A stretch of DNA of 64,000 nt. It comes from Chloroflexota bacterium. Its GTDB lineage: Bacteria > Chloroflexota > UBA11872 > VXNJ01. Under the pieces are notes generated by a model, which did no database searches, had not been told where the DNA came from, and saw nothing but the letters and a program-made list of their open reading frames with translations. Below are positions 25,251-33,774 of the stretch, one piece after another. The translations under genes were made by a program, and so were the position numbers. The stretch lies in the NCBI GenBank assembly GCA_009840625.1, contig VXNJ01000014.1:2907-66906 (forward strand), read 5' to 3'. The stretch's first letter is position 1; each line of letters begins with the position of its first letter.

Positions 25251-26324
25251 TTGCACCCGATTTATGGATTGCCCAGCGTCGCCCTGGTCGGTGCGCCCGG
25301 CGCCGGGCGCAGCCGACTGCTGCGGGCGCTGGCACCCGAATCCCGCCATCGCACCAATCTCTCGCCCCGCCTGTCCGCCGATCGGGGCCGGGTCGTGCTT
25401 TATGACCCGCAGCTGGACGAATTGGCGCAATTGCTGGGGTCGGCCAAATCCAGCCCGGCCCAAATCGAATTCGTCGATTGCCAGGCCGGCCTCGGCGACG
25501 CCCACGGGCAGGCCGAGTGGTTCGGCAACCTGGCCGCGTTCGACGCCCTGGCGCTGGTGCTGGGGCTCTACGCCGAACCGGATCCACTAGCGGCGCTCGA
25601 TCCGACGCTGGACCTCGTGCGCGAGGAACTAAATATTTGGGATCTGGGGTTGGCCAAACGCAGACTGGAACGCATCCGGGCCGAACTGCCCCGCGCGCCG
25701 CGCGCCGAGCGCGCCCAATTGGAGCGTGAACGTGACCTTTTCTCCCGGATCGTCGATCACCTGGGCGGCGGGCGCTCGCTGGCTGAATTGGGCCTTCAGG
25801 CGCCTGAAACCGAGCTGCTGCGCGGTTTCGGCTTCCTCGGCCGCAAACCGTTCCTGGTGGTTGCCAACACAGCCGATTCGACGGTGGGCGATTGGAGCAA
25901 ATTGAAGGCAAATTGCCGTTGGCCGCTGGTCGGAGTCAGCGCCGAACTCGAGTCCGAAGCGGCCGAGCTGGAACCGGATCTGGGATCGGAGCTGCTGTCC
26001 GAATACGGCATCGCCGAAGGGCCGATTTCGCGCCGGGTCGCGGCCGCCGCCGGAGGCGCCCTGCAGATCCGGACGTGCTACACGGCCAACCGGCGCGAGG
26101 CGCGCGCCTGGTCGATCGGTCCCGAGGCCAGCGCCTACCAGCTGGCCGACGCCGTCCACAGCGACGTGGCGCGAGGGTTCATCCGGGCCGAGGTCATCTT
26201 GGCAGCCGAACTGATTGGACTGGGATCCCTGGCCAGGGCCCGGGAGCTTGGTAGCCTGCGGCGCGAGGGACGCGACTACCGGCTGGCCGACGGCGACCTT
26301 GTCAACATCCTCTTCTCCGGCTGA
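25251..26324 (+). CDS. Degenerate YchF/OLA1-like P-loop protein with TGS domain
   Basis: A 357-aa protein with the length (about 360 aa) and domain order of YchF: N-terminal P-loop domain, a coiled-coil insertion near residues 120-165, and a C-terminal TGS domain (RAWSIGPEASAYQLADAVHSDVARGFIRAEVI... DYRLADGDLVNILFSG, about 285-357) that is unmistakable. The Walker A reads GAPGAGRS with Arg at residue 20 in place of the invariant Lys. The switch region DIAGLVKGAS is replaced by DCQAGLGDAHG, and the base-specificity motif is NTAD. Nucleotide hydrolysis is therefore doubtful. The protein may keep only the ribosome-binding role of YchF. TTG start. Confidence 0.8.
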   Translation: MHPIYGLPSVALVGAPGAGRSRLLRALAPESRHRTNLSPRLSADRGRVVLYDPQLDELAQLLGSAKSSPAQIEFVDCQAGLGDAHGQAEWFGNLAAFDALALVLGLYAEPDPLAALDPTLDLVREELNIWDLGLAKRRLERIRAELPRAPRAERAQLERERDLFSRIVDHLGGGRSLAELGLQAPETELLRGFGFLGRKPFLVVANTADSTVGDWSKLKANCRWPLVGVSAELESEAAELEPDLGSELLSEYGIAEGPISRRVAAAAGGALQIRTCYTANRREARAWSIGPEASAYQLADAVHSDVARGFIRAEVILAAELIGLGSLARARELGSLRREGRDYRLADGDLVNILFSG

Positions 26325-27263
26325 CTACCCGCCGCGGTGGGCCAGCCCGACGATGTCGGCCAGCGAATCGACGCCGGCCTCTCCGCAATAGCGTTTGATC
26401 CCCTCGGCCAGGAGGGCGGCGCGGTCGGCGGCCACGAAATTGATCGTGCCCAGTTGAATGGCGGCCGCTCCGGCCAGGATGTACTCCAGGGCGTCCTCGA
26501 GGCCAGAGATCCCTCCAACCCCGACGATCGGAATATCGACTTCGGGGTAGACCTCGAAAACAAAGCGGACTCCCAGGGGCCGGATGGCCGGGCCGGACAG
26601 TCCGCCGAACACCCCGCCCAACAGCGGCCTGCGGCTGGCCGGGTCGATCTTCATGCCCAGGACGGTGTTCATGATCGTGAGCCCGTTGGCCCCGGCCGCC
26701 TGCGCGGCCAACGCCAGCGGCCGCATGTCGGTCACGTTCGGCGAGAGCTTGGCCAGCAGCGGCAGCGAGCAGTTGTCGCGGATCGTGGCGACCGCGGCCG
26801 ACAGGAGGTCAGCGTCGGTTGCGAATTCGAGTCCGTTGGCAACGTTCGGGCAGGAGAAGTTGGCCTCGATTGCGTCCACCCCGGGAACGCCTTCAAGCAT
26901 CCTGGCCATACTTGCAAATTCAGCCAGCGAGTACCCGGCCAGGCTGACCACGACCGCCGGCGGCATAGCCTGCCAGCGGCGCTGGTAGCTGCGCACGATC
27001 CCTTCCAATCCGGGATTGGGCAGCCCGATCGAATTGAGCATCCCGGAAGGCGTCTCGACGGTGCGTGGAGTGGCATTTCCCTCGCGCGGATTGGAGGTCG
27101 CGGTCTTGGTAACGACCGCACCGATGGCAGCCAGGTCGCTCACCCTGGCCAGTTCGTCGGCGAACCCGGCCGTGCCCGAAGCGGTCATAACCGGGTTTGA
27201 AATCCGCAACGGCCGATCACCGGCGCAAATGTGGACGGGGAGGTCGGTACCGGCGCCTGGCAA
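26325..27263 (-). CDS. pyrD: Dihydroorotate dehydrogenase, class 1B catalytic subunit
   Basis: A 312-aa FMN TIM-barrel that oxidises dihydroorotate to orotate. Motifs: NPVMTASGTAGFADE at residues 23-37, a Lys in TKTAT near 53, TPSGMLNSIGLPNPG near 72-86, the active-site Cys in ANFSCPN near 138 (Cys is the class 1 base), LAKLSPNV near 170, and IVGVGGISG near 252. Class 1B enzymes pair with the PyrK FAD/FeS subunit; pyrK is in the pyr operon near 33 kb, so the two subunits are encoded apart. Its stop directly abuts the stop of the convergent YchF-like gene. Confidence 0.92.
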   Translation of the reverse strand: MPGAGTDLPVHICAGDRPLRISNPVMTASGTAGFADELARVSDLAAIGAVVTKTATSNPREGNATPRTVETPSGMLNSIGLPNPGLEGIVRSYQRRWQAMPPAVVVSLAGYSLAEFASMARMLEGVPGVDAIEANFSCPNVANGLEFATDADLLSAAVATIRDNCSLPLLAKLSPNVTDMRPLALAAQAAGANGLTIMNTVLGMKIDPASRRPLLGGVFGGLSGPAIRPLGVRFVFEVYPEVDIPIVGVGGISGLEDALEYILAGAAAIQLGTINFVAADRAALLAEGIKRYCGEAGVDSLADIVGLAHRGG

Positions 27264-27357
27264 GCAAATCCTCCCCTGCGGGGCGTTATGGGCAATCTAA
27301 CCTTGCCGAGCCCCGGGCAAGACTACGGTACGGCCCCAAGAAGCGATCGGAAATGCT

Positions 27358-27377
27358 GGATTTGTAATTACAAATCC
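27358..27377. promoter_or_regulatory. Perfect 20-bp palindrome upstream of parA-ftsZ
   Basis: GGATTTGTAATTACAAATCC is a perfect inverted repeat in an unusually AT-rich stretch (about 27350-27410) between divergently oriented pyrD and parA. A CATAAT hexamer lies 24 bases further on. The layout fits a homodimeric transcription factor operator for the parA-ftsZ operon or pyrD. It does not match the parS consensus, so a centromere role is not supported by sequence. Confidence 0.6.
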
Positions 27378-27478
27378 TGAATTCGCACTTGCGGTGATAA
27401 CATAATTTTGTCACCTGCGGCGGCTGGCGCAAATCTGTGAATCGATGCGGCGTCGGGCATTTCGGAAGCGGTTGTTCA

Positions 27479-28261
27479 TTGGCAACAAAAATTGCGGTCG
27501 CCAACCAAAAGGGCGGGGTAGGCAAGACCACCACGACCGCGAATTTGGGCGTTGCCATGGCCCGCGACGAAAAGCGGGTGCTGCTGGTCGACATGGACCC
27601 GCAGTCGAACCTGACCGCCGCTTTCGGGCTGGAACGCAATCTTGCCGAGACGCTGACTCAGGCCCTAATCGACCGCGACCGCGCGCTCCCGATCCTGCGC
27701 GTGGCCGACGCGTCGGGCATCGAGGTTGATATCGTCCCGGCCAGCCTGGACATGACGACCGTCGAGACGGCGCTTGCTTCGCGTATCGGGCGCGAAATGC
27801 GGCTGCGCGACAAGCTGCGCAAGATCGAAGAGGATTACGATTTCATCCTGATCGACACGCCCCCGTCGCTGGGACTGCTGACCGTCAACTCGCTGGTCGC
27901 GGCCGAGTACGTGGTGGTCCCCACCGAGGCCCGGTTCTTCTCGCTGCAGGGACTGGAGATGCTCAAGGAGAGTATCAACGAGGTCCTTTACATAAATCCG
28001 AATCTGCGAATTCTGGGAATCCTGCTCTCCAAGCTGGATCGCCGACTGCGCGAAGAGAAATCGGTCGCCGAGTTCATCCGCGAGGAATGGGGCGACACCG
28101 CGTTTTCGGCCTACATACCCACCAATAGCAAGATCCTGGAAGCATCCAGCAACGGCGTCTCGTTGTACGCCTACAAGAAAAATCGCACCTCAACGCCGGG
28201 CCTGAGACTGGCGATCGGATCCTATGAAGAACTAGCAAAGGAAGTGGCTGAACGTGTCTGA
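27479..28261 (+). CDS. ParA/Soj-family ATPase
   Basis: A 260-aa deviant-Walker ATPase. KGGVGKTTTTANLG near residues 10-23 gives the signature and catalytic lysines, VLLVDMDPQSNLTAAFG near 34-50 the A-prime block, and FILIDTPPSLGLLTVNSL near 118-135 Walker B. ParA/MinD/MipZ proteins form ATP dimers on DNA or membrane and position plasmids, chromosomes or the Z ring. There is no C-terminal membrane helix of MinD type visible and no parB follows; instead the gene overlaps ftsZ by 8 nt. A Z-ring positioning role, comparable to MipZ, is inferred from this context. TTG start at 27479; the upstream GTG at 27437 is less conserved-looking. Confidence 0.9.
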   Translation: MATKIAVANQKGGVGKTTTTANLGVAMARDEKRVLLVDMDPQSNLTAAFGLERNLAETLTQALIDRDRALPILRVADASGIEVDIVPASLDMTTVETALASRIGREMRLRDKLRKIEEDYDFILIDTPPSLGLLTVNSLVAAEYVVVPTEARFFSLQGLEMLKESINEVLYINPNLRILGILLSKLDRRLREEKSVAEFIREEWGDTAFSAYIPTNSKILEASSNGVSLYAYKKNRTSTPGLRLAIGSYEELAKEVAERV

Positions 28262-29519
28262 CCGCGACGGAAGCGCTTTTGATCCAATCCGCCTGCAGGA
28301 CCGGAGGCGCGACTCAAATGTTGTGGCCGGTCTGGTCGGGTCGGGACCCAACATGCGATCGAACGCGGTGCACGACATCAAGGTCTTCGGGGTCGGCGGC
28401 GCCGGCAACAACGCCATAAACCGCATGATCGCCGAAGGTGTTGGTGGAGTCACGTTCGTCGCCGTCAACTGCGATGCCCAGGATCTGGAACAATCGCGCG
28501 CCGATGAGCGCATCATCATCGGCGAGCGATCGACCAAGCGGCTGGGGGCCGGGGCCGATCCCCGGCTGGGCGAGAAGGCCGCCATCGAGTCGCTGTCGGC
28601 GATCGAGACCGCCGTGGCCGACGCCGACATGGTCTTTATCACCGCCGGCATGGGCGGTGGGACCGGATCCGGCGCGGGCCCGATCGTCGCCCGCGCGGCG
28701 CGTGCTGCCGGGGCATTGACGGTCGGAGTCGTGACCACGCCGTTCGCATTTGAACAGGGCATGCGGATGCGGGTCGCCCGCACTGCCGTCGAGAACATGT
28801 ACCAGAACGTAGATTCGTTGGTCGTCGTCAGCAACGACAAGCTCGTGGAGCTGGTTCCGCGGTCCCAGCCGATCGCCGACGCTTTTCGAATAGCCGACGA
28901 AATGCTGCTCAACGGCGTCCGCGGGATAACCGACCTGGTAACCAATTGCGGCTTCATCAACGTCGACTTCGCCGACGTGCGCAAGATCATGTACGACTCG
29001 GGGACCGCGATGCTCGGAGTCGGTTCGGCCGCCGGCGGGGATCGGGCCGAATCGGCCCTGAAGGCGGCGCTGAAAAGCCCGCTGCTGGAAACCCCGGTGG
29101 AGAGCGCGACCGGAATACTCGTCAACATCACCGCCGGGCCGGACCTGGGCATTCACGAGGTGAACCGGATCGTGGATTCCATCCGCCAGACCTCCGATCC
29201 CGACGCCGACATCGTTTTCGGCGCGGTAATCGACGAGGAGGCCCGGGACCGACTCTCGGTAACCGTCATCGCCACCGGATCCGATCAAGCGCACGGCGCC
29301 GCGTCCCCGGCCGCCGAACTCCCCCGGCGGCGATCCGATCCACCGGACCTGGACTCGATTCACCGCGAATTTGAAAAACTGGGTGCCGAGCTAGGCGAAA
29401 GCCAGCCGGTGGCAGTCGCCGAATCAGCGGCCGGTGCCTACGATGACCTGGATCCCTGGCACGATCTTGATCCCGAGATCCCGGCGTTCATACGCCGCCG
29501 CCGCAACCTGCGCCAGTAG
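28254..29519 (+). CDS. ftsZ: Cell division protein FtsZ
   Basis: A 421-aa tubulin-like GTPase forming the Z ring. Seen: GVGGAGNNAINRM near residue 45, the tubulin signature GGGTGSG near 134-140, a T7-loop region NVDFADVRKIM near 235, and a conserved C-terminal peptide DPEIPAFIRRRR near 404-415 that normally binds FtsA/ZipA-type partners. The linker (about 350-400) is short and acidic. GTG start, overlapping parA, so the two are co-translated. Usual dcw partners (ftsA, ftsQ, mur) are not adjacent. Confidence 0.96.
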   Translation: MSDRDGSAFDPIRLQDRRRDSNVVAGLVGSGPNMRSNAVHDIKVFGVGGAGNNAINRMIAEGVGGVTFVAVNCDAQDLEQSRADERIIIGERSTKRLGAGADPRLGEKAAIESLSAIETAVADADMVFITAGMGGGTGSGAGPIVARAARAAGALTVGVVTTPFAFEQGMRMRVARTAVENMYQNVDSLVVVSNDKLVELVPRSQPIADAFRIADEMLLNGVRGITDLVTNCGFINVDFADVRKIMYDSGTAMLGVGSAAGGDRAESALKAALKSPLLETPVESATGILVNITAGPDLGIHEVNRIVDSIRQTSDPDADIVFGAVIDEEARDRLSVTVIATGSDQAHGAASPAAELPRRRSDPPDLDSIHREFEKLGAELGESQPVAVAESAAGAYDDLDPWHDLDPEIPAFIRRRRNLRQ

Positions 29520-29566
29520 GAACCGAACCCGGCCGCCCGGCGGGGGGCCGACAATCTAGCAAAAAC

Positions 29567-29586
29567 CGACCGGTGAGCACCGGTCG
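29567..29586. repeat. Perfect 20-bp inverted repeat between ftsZ and the histidine kinase
   Basis: CGACCGGTGAGCACCGGTCG reads as CGACCGGTG-AG-CACCGGTCG, 25 bases upstream of the kinase ATG. No T-run follows on the plus strand, so it is not a typical intrinsic terminator for ftsZ. It could be an operator or a mRNA hairpin before the kinase start. Confidence 0.4.
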
Positions 29587-29610
29587 ATTGCGGGCAAGAC
29601 GTGGGACGCA

Positions 29611-31692
29611 ATGGGAACTAACCCGCCCGAACAGGCGGCGCTGGAGCGAATCTGCCAGTGGTTGACCGACCGCGAGGGCACACCACGGCCCTGGAACGCG
29701 CTGGAGATGCTGCAGCTGGCGCTGCACTATTGCGACGTTCCAGGTTTGTACGCGATGCTGCGCGACAGCGCGGCCGAGGGACGCGGCGGCAACCGGTCCC
29801 AGGGCATGGCGCTGCGCCTGGCCGCCGAGCGGCTGAATTCGGCGCTGCCGCGGCAGCTCCTGCCGGTAAACCGCGCCGCCAGCCGGGCCCAGCAGCTGCG
29901 CCGGTTCGCCCACCTGCAGAACGAGGCCATGGCTGCGATCTCCTCCGCCTACGAGGCCCGTGGCCGGAGCGCCGAGACGGACTCTGCGGGGCTCGGCAGC
30001 CTGGAAGCCCTGCGGCGCATTGCCAAGGCCGCAAATTCGTCGTTGGACGTGAACGAGACCTGCGATTTCACCGCCGACGCGATCGTGAGCGTGATGGACG
30101 TCGACGAGTGCTCGGTCTGGATCCTCGACGAGACGACCAACCGCCTTGTGCTGCGCAGCACGACCGGCCTCAATCGCGACCAGATCGGTCAGGCCGGATT
30201 GCAGATCGGCGAGGGCATTTCCGGCTCGGCGGCCGAACTGGGGCGCTCGATCGCGGTGCGCGACGCCTGGGCCGACCCGCGCTTCAAGGTTCTGCCGGCG
30301 CTGGACGAGGAAATCTATCGCAGCCTGTTGGCGGTACCGGTAGTGCTCGCCAACCCGGCCCGCCTGCTTGGGGTGCTCTCGATCCGGTCGCGGATCCACC
30401 GCGATTTCCCCAGCCAGGAAATCGAATTCGTGGAGACCGCGGCCGAGCAACTGGCGACCGCGCTCTGGAACGCCACCCTTTACCAGCAGACCGACGAGCG
30501 CCTGCGGCAGCGCAACAACGAACTGACCACCCTGCAGCGCATCTCGCAAAACCTGACTTCGCGCCTGGAATACACCGAAGTGCTGTCCACGATCGCCGAG
30601 CAGGCCGCGGCGATCCTGAATGCCGACAAAGCGGCGATTTTTCAGCTGGATGAATCTGCCGGCGATCTCTCCATCGTCGCCGCCCACAAGCTCAGCGCCC
30701 GTTACCGGAGCCTGCGCCTGCAACTCGGCGAGGGCGTGGCCGGACGGGTGGCGGAGCGGCGGGCGCCGCTGATAGTCGAGGACGCGCTATCCGACCAGCG
30801 CCTGCGCGTCTCGCGGGAGTTGATCGAAGCCGAGGGATACCGGTCGATGATCTGCGTGCCTCTAATGTTTCGCGGGTCGGTGATCGGGGTGATCAGCGTC
30901 TATTCGGTGGCGGTTGGCGAATTCGTCGAGGAGGAGCTCCGGATCATCGCCAGTTTTGCCGACCAGGCCGCCATCGCCATGGCCAACGCCCGGTTGTACG
31001 AGCAGTCGCTGCGGGGTCTGCACCGCAATGAACTGCTGCTGCGCGAACTCCACCACCGGGTCAAGAACAACCTGCAGACGGTGGCATCGCTGCTCAACCT
31101 GCAGTCGCGGCGAACCAGGTCGCCGGAAGTGGCCTCGGTGCTCGCCCTGTCGGCCGGCCGGATCGCCGGCATGGCGGCGGTCCACGACCTGCTGTCGGCG
31201 CAGGAAGACGAAGCGGCCACCGCGATCGAGATCGTTAACAAGATGGCCGAAATCGCCAGCTCGGACGCATCCGCTACCGGGATGTCGGTGCAGATCTCGG
31301 TCGATGGAGACCGGGTCGAGATCGACGAGGACCGGGCCACGGTGTTCGCCCTGGTGGTCAACGAATTGATATGGAACGCAATGGGTCACGGTTTCGACGT
31401 AGGCCTGAAGGGCCGCATTGGGGTGCGGATCGAGGTGGACGCCGACATGATCAAGACCAGCGTCCGCGACAACGGTTGCGGTCTCCCGGCGAATTTCGAG
31501 TTGGGACGCGATTCAGGGCTGGGCCTCACCATCGTGCAGCAGTTGGTCGAATCCGATCTCGGCGGCCACTTTTCGTTGCGAAATGACGCGGGATGCGTTG
31601 CCGCGGTTACTTTCCCACTGCCGCGTCGCGCCGGCAATCGGCCGATTCCTGTGCTGGGCTCAGAACGCGAACAGTCCACCGCGCCAGCCTAG
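29611..31692 (+). CDS. Two-GAF sensor histidine kinase (HisKA_2 type)
   Basis: A 693-aa soluble kinase. The N-terminal region (1-130) is unassigned. GAF1 lies at about 150-290 (FTADAIVSVMDVDECSVWILDE), GAF2 at about 315-465 (STIAEQAAAILNADKAAIFQLDE), the HisKA_2 phospho-acceptor near residue 480 in RELHHRVKNNLQTVASLL, and a HATPase_c domain at about 570-680. The last has an N-box (NELIWNAMGHGF), RDNGCGLP and GLGLTIVQQLV. GAF domains bind small ligands or chromophores. No membrane helix or response regulator is adjacent, so the input and output are unknown. It follows ftsZ by 91 bases on the same strand. Confidence 0.9.
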   Translation: MGTNPPEQAALERICQWLTDREGTPRPWNALEMLQLALHYCDVPGLYAMLRDSAAEGRGGNRSQGMALRLAAERLNSALPRQLLPVNRAASRAQQLRRFAHLQNEAMAAISSAYEARGRSAETDSAGLGSLEALRRIAKAANSSLDVNETCDFTADAIVSVMDVDECSVWILDETTNRLVLRSTTGLNRDQIGQAGLQIGEGISGSAAELGRSIAVRDAWADPRFKVLPALDEEIYRSLLAVPVVLANPARLLGVLSIRSRIHRDFPSQEIEFVETAAEQLATALWNATLYQQTDERLRQRNNELTTLQRISQNLTSRLEYTEVLSTIAEQAAAILNADKAAIFQLDESAGDLSIVAAHKLSARYRSLRLQLGEGVAGRVAERRAPLIVEDALSDQRLRVSRELIEAEGYRSMICVPLMFRGSVIGVISVYSVAVGEFVEEELRIIASFADQAAIAMANARLYEQSLRGLHRNELLLRELHHRVKNNLQTVASLLNLQSRRTRSPEVASVLALSAGRIAGMAAVHDLLSAQEDEAATAIEIVNKMAEIASSDASATGMSVQISVDGDRVEIDEDRATVFALVVNELIWNAMGHGFDVGLKGRIGVRIEVDADMIKTSVRDNGCGLPANFELGRDSGLGLTIVQQLVESDLGGHFSLRNDAGCVAAVTFPLPRRAGNRPIPVLGSEREQSTAPA

Positions 31693-31950
31693 TTTTTGTG
31701 CCGTCCATCCTGCCGCAGCCGGGGCCGATCGCTGCGCGAACCGTGATCAGGTTGGAACCGGCTCCGAACGCCAGTCCGCAAACCTCGCGAGCACCTGAAA
31801 TGCCAGTCGCCGCCGAGGTGCCAGCGAAGGGGGCCCATCACCGTTGCTGCGGCACCCGAAAGGCTGGCACGGCGCAATTTGCCAAAAGCACCAGTTCTCG
31901 AGCTTTGTCCGCCGCACATCCGCGGCCGGGGTCGACGCTTGAAGACTTAT

Positions 31951-32292
31951 CTAATCCAGCAGCAATCGGACCTTCTGGAGAACTTCCGCCACAACTGAGC
32001 GTGGTGCCCGAGTCGCCAATCGTGCTCCTCGATGGCGCCAGTCCAAGCTCCTGATTTGATCGGCGATAACGACGCCGGTTACCGGTCCATTTGGCGGCAG
32101 TTTTACTTCGAATGGCCAGGCCCGGATTCTGGTCGTGATTGGACATGCCAAAGCTACGCTAGACCGCTCGTTGTAACTTCGCGGACTCAATATCAGCGCG
32201 TGACGGCGGCCGGCTTGCTCGTGTCCGACTTGGTCTGCGAAACGCAGCCAGACGATGTCGCCGCGACCGGGGACCGGTTCGCCGTCTACCAT
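31951..32292 (-). CDS. mazF: MazF/PemK-family endoribonuclease toxin
   Basis: A 113-aa toxin-like protein. The N-terminal block GEPVPGRGDIVWLRF near residues 4-18, AGRRHALILSPRSYN near 27-41 and ACPITT near 49 match the MazF beta-barrel core, and IADQIRSLDWRHRGARL near 77-93 the second conserved strand region. MazF enzymes cut mRNA at short motifs and halt growth until inhibited by the antitoxin. ATG at 32292 overlaps the end of mazE by 7 nt, the usual toxin-antitoxin arrangement. The 258 bases between it and the histidine kinase contain no recognisable gene. Confidence 0.9.
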   Translation of the reverse strand: MVDGEPVPGRGDIVWLRFADQVGHEQAGRRHALILSPRSYNERSSVALACPITTRIRAWPFEVKLPPNGPVTGVVIADQIRSLDWRHRGARLATRAPRSVVAEVLQKVRLLLD

Positions 32293-32525
32293 TCTTCCTC
32301 GCCTAGTGGCGGACCCCATTCTTCCTCGGGGTGTTGACGATTCCTGGACATTTCCTTTATCAGGTCGTTGAGGTCGAAGTTCCGTTTTCGCAAATGCAAC
32401 TCTTCCCCTTTTGGATCGATTTCTATCGCCGACCCTTCGCCGACCCCCCACTGCTCAGCAACCGCCTTAGGAATTCGGATGGCAAGGCTAGAGCCCCACT
32501 TTGAAACGTGTGACTTGACGCCCAT
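32286..32525 (-). CDS. mazE: MazE/AbrB-family antitoxin
   Basis: A 79-aa antitoxin. The N-terminal SpoVT-AbrB DNA-binding domain is clear: KSHVSKWGSSLAIRIPKAVAEQWGVGEGSAIEID at about residues 4-37. The acidic, unstructured C-terminus (ending PPLGEEEW) is the part that blocks MazF. ATG at 32525 follows AAGGAG by 6 bases; an in-frame ATG at 32549 is possible but lacks this site. The gene is clearly richer in A/T than its neighbours, pointing to horizontal gain. The pair probably autoregulates through MazE binding upstream. Confidence 0.9.
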   Translation of the reverse strand: MGVKSHVSKWGSSLAIRIPKAVAEQWGVGEGSAIEIDPKGEELHLRKRNFDLNDLIKEMSRNRQHPEEEWGPPLGEEEW

Positions 32526-32964
32526 AATCAACTCCTTGAGGATATTCATTGTATATCTTTTGGATTCACGTCGTTGGAATTGCGGCAACCAGCCGGCCAA
32601 TTTCGCCAGCCCCCGCAATTCAGACCGTCGCCCAAATGCAATCCGAAGGGGTATGCAACCGCTACTTCAATACCCGCGAGGCGGGGTGATGATGCTGCCA
32701 GGGTAAATTTCGCGGCATCCTCGTTAGTCCGGCCCAGGCCGCCGTTTGGTTACGGCTAGGCCCGGTCGGCAGCGGACGCCCAACCTCCAACGCCGGCGGG
32801 CTCCCGCCGAGCGGGGCGGATCGGCGCCCGAGGCAACCGCGGCGACGCGGAATCCGGGGCCCGCCCGTCAAGTCCGTGTTCGTCGGCGTAAGGGAGCGCG
32901 GCTAGGAGTTCCGGGCGAAGAGGATCGAACCGATCACCCAGACTGGTGAGAAATCGAGGCTGGC
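32526..32964. other. Intergenic region between mazE and pyrK
   Basis: About 440 bases with no gene recognised on either strand. The part next to mazE (to about 32570) is AT-rich and contains TATACAAT on the minus strand (plus 32548-32555), a plausible -10 for the toxin-antitoxin promoter, without a clear -35. The rest is GC-rich, and its short frames have no recognisable product. It marks one edge of the foreign module. Confidence 0.5.
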
Positions 32965-33774
32965 TTAAATGCCCGAATCCCATTGCCAGGTAAGCTCCCG
33001 GGCTTCGAACACCGGACCTTCGGTGCAGACGCGCTTTAGCCCCGATCGGGTGGTCACAACGCAGCTGTAGCACACTCCGAGACCGCACGCCATCCGTGCC
33101 TCCAGCGCGAATTGGACAGGCCGGTGGCGCAGCCGCTGCGGGGTGGGGTCGAGAGCGTCGATCCGGCTTGCGCAGGCCTGCAGCATCGGGTTGGGCCCGC
33201 AGGCCAGCACCGCATCCGACCACTGGTACCACTCCGGCAGCAGCTCGACGACGCTGCCGGTCGCGCCGTAGGATCCGTCGTCGGTGGCGTAATACACCTC
33301 GGCATGCGCGGGAAGCTTGGCGGCGGGGGTCAGCCCGGCTTGCGAGCGCGCTCCGTTCAGAATCACGCAGGAGCGGTCCGGAGCCGATTCGGCCTGGGCG
33401 ATTAGCGGTCCCAGGCCGATGCCCCCGCCGACCAGCAGCAGGTGCCGGCATCCGTCCGGCGGCGCAAAGCTCGAACCCAGCGGCCCGAGGGTGTCCACCG
33501 GATCGCCGGGTCGCAATTCGGAAAGCCAACGCGAGCCGCGACCGACGACATGGAACAGGATCGCCACCGCTCCTTCGCGGGCATCGATTCGCGAGAGGCT
33601 GTAGGGCCTCCGCAGCAACGGGTCCTGCTCGCCGCCGCTTACGTGCACGAACTGCCCCGGTCGGGCGCGGTCGGCGATCTGCGGGGTGGCAAGTTCGATC
33701 CACCACAGCGATTCGGACAGCTGCTCGTTGGCGATCACCGTCGCCACGTCGAAGATCGGGCTGGGCCCGGTCAT
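32965..33774 (-). CDS. pyrK: Dihydroorotate dehydrogenase electron transfer subunit
   Basis: A 269-aa FAD and [2Fe-2S] protein that passes electrons from PyrD to NAD+. [13 protein letters not shown] near residue 60 is the FAD-binding site, [17 protein letters not shown] near 112-128 the NAD-binding site, and [23 protein letters not shown] near 225-247 provides the four Cys cluster ligands. ATG at 33774 overlaps the carB stop (ATGA). It is the last gene of the pyr operon; its partner pyrD lies elsewhere (26325-27263). Confidence 0.93.
   Translation of the reverse strand: MTGPSPIFDVATVIANEQLSESLWWIELATPQIADRARPGQFVHVSGGEQDPLLRRPYSLSRIDAREGAVAILFHVVGRGSRWLSELRPGDPVDTLGPLGSSFAPPDGCRHLLLVGGGIGLGPLIAQAESAPDRSCVILNGARSQAGLTPAAKLPAHAEVYYATDDGSYGATGSVVELLPEWYQWSDAVLACGPNPMLQACASRIDALDPTPQRLRHRPVQFALEARMACGLGVCYSCVVTTRSGLKRVCTEGPVFEARELTWQWDSGI

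Noticed and set aside
27358-27377. parS centromere site
   Set aside because: The palindrome does not resemble the TGTTTCACGTGAAACA consensus and no parB is adjacent.
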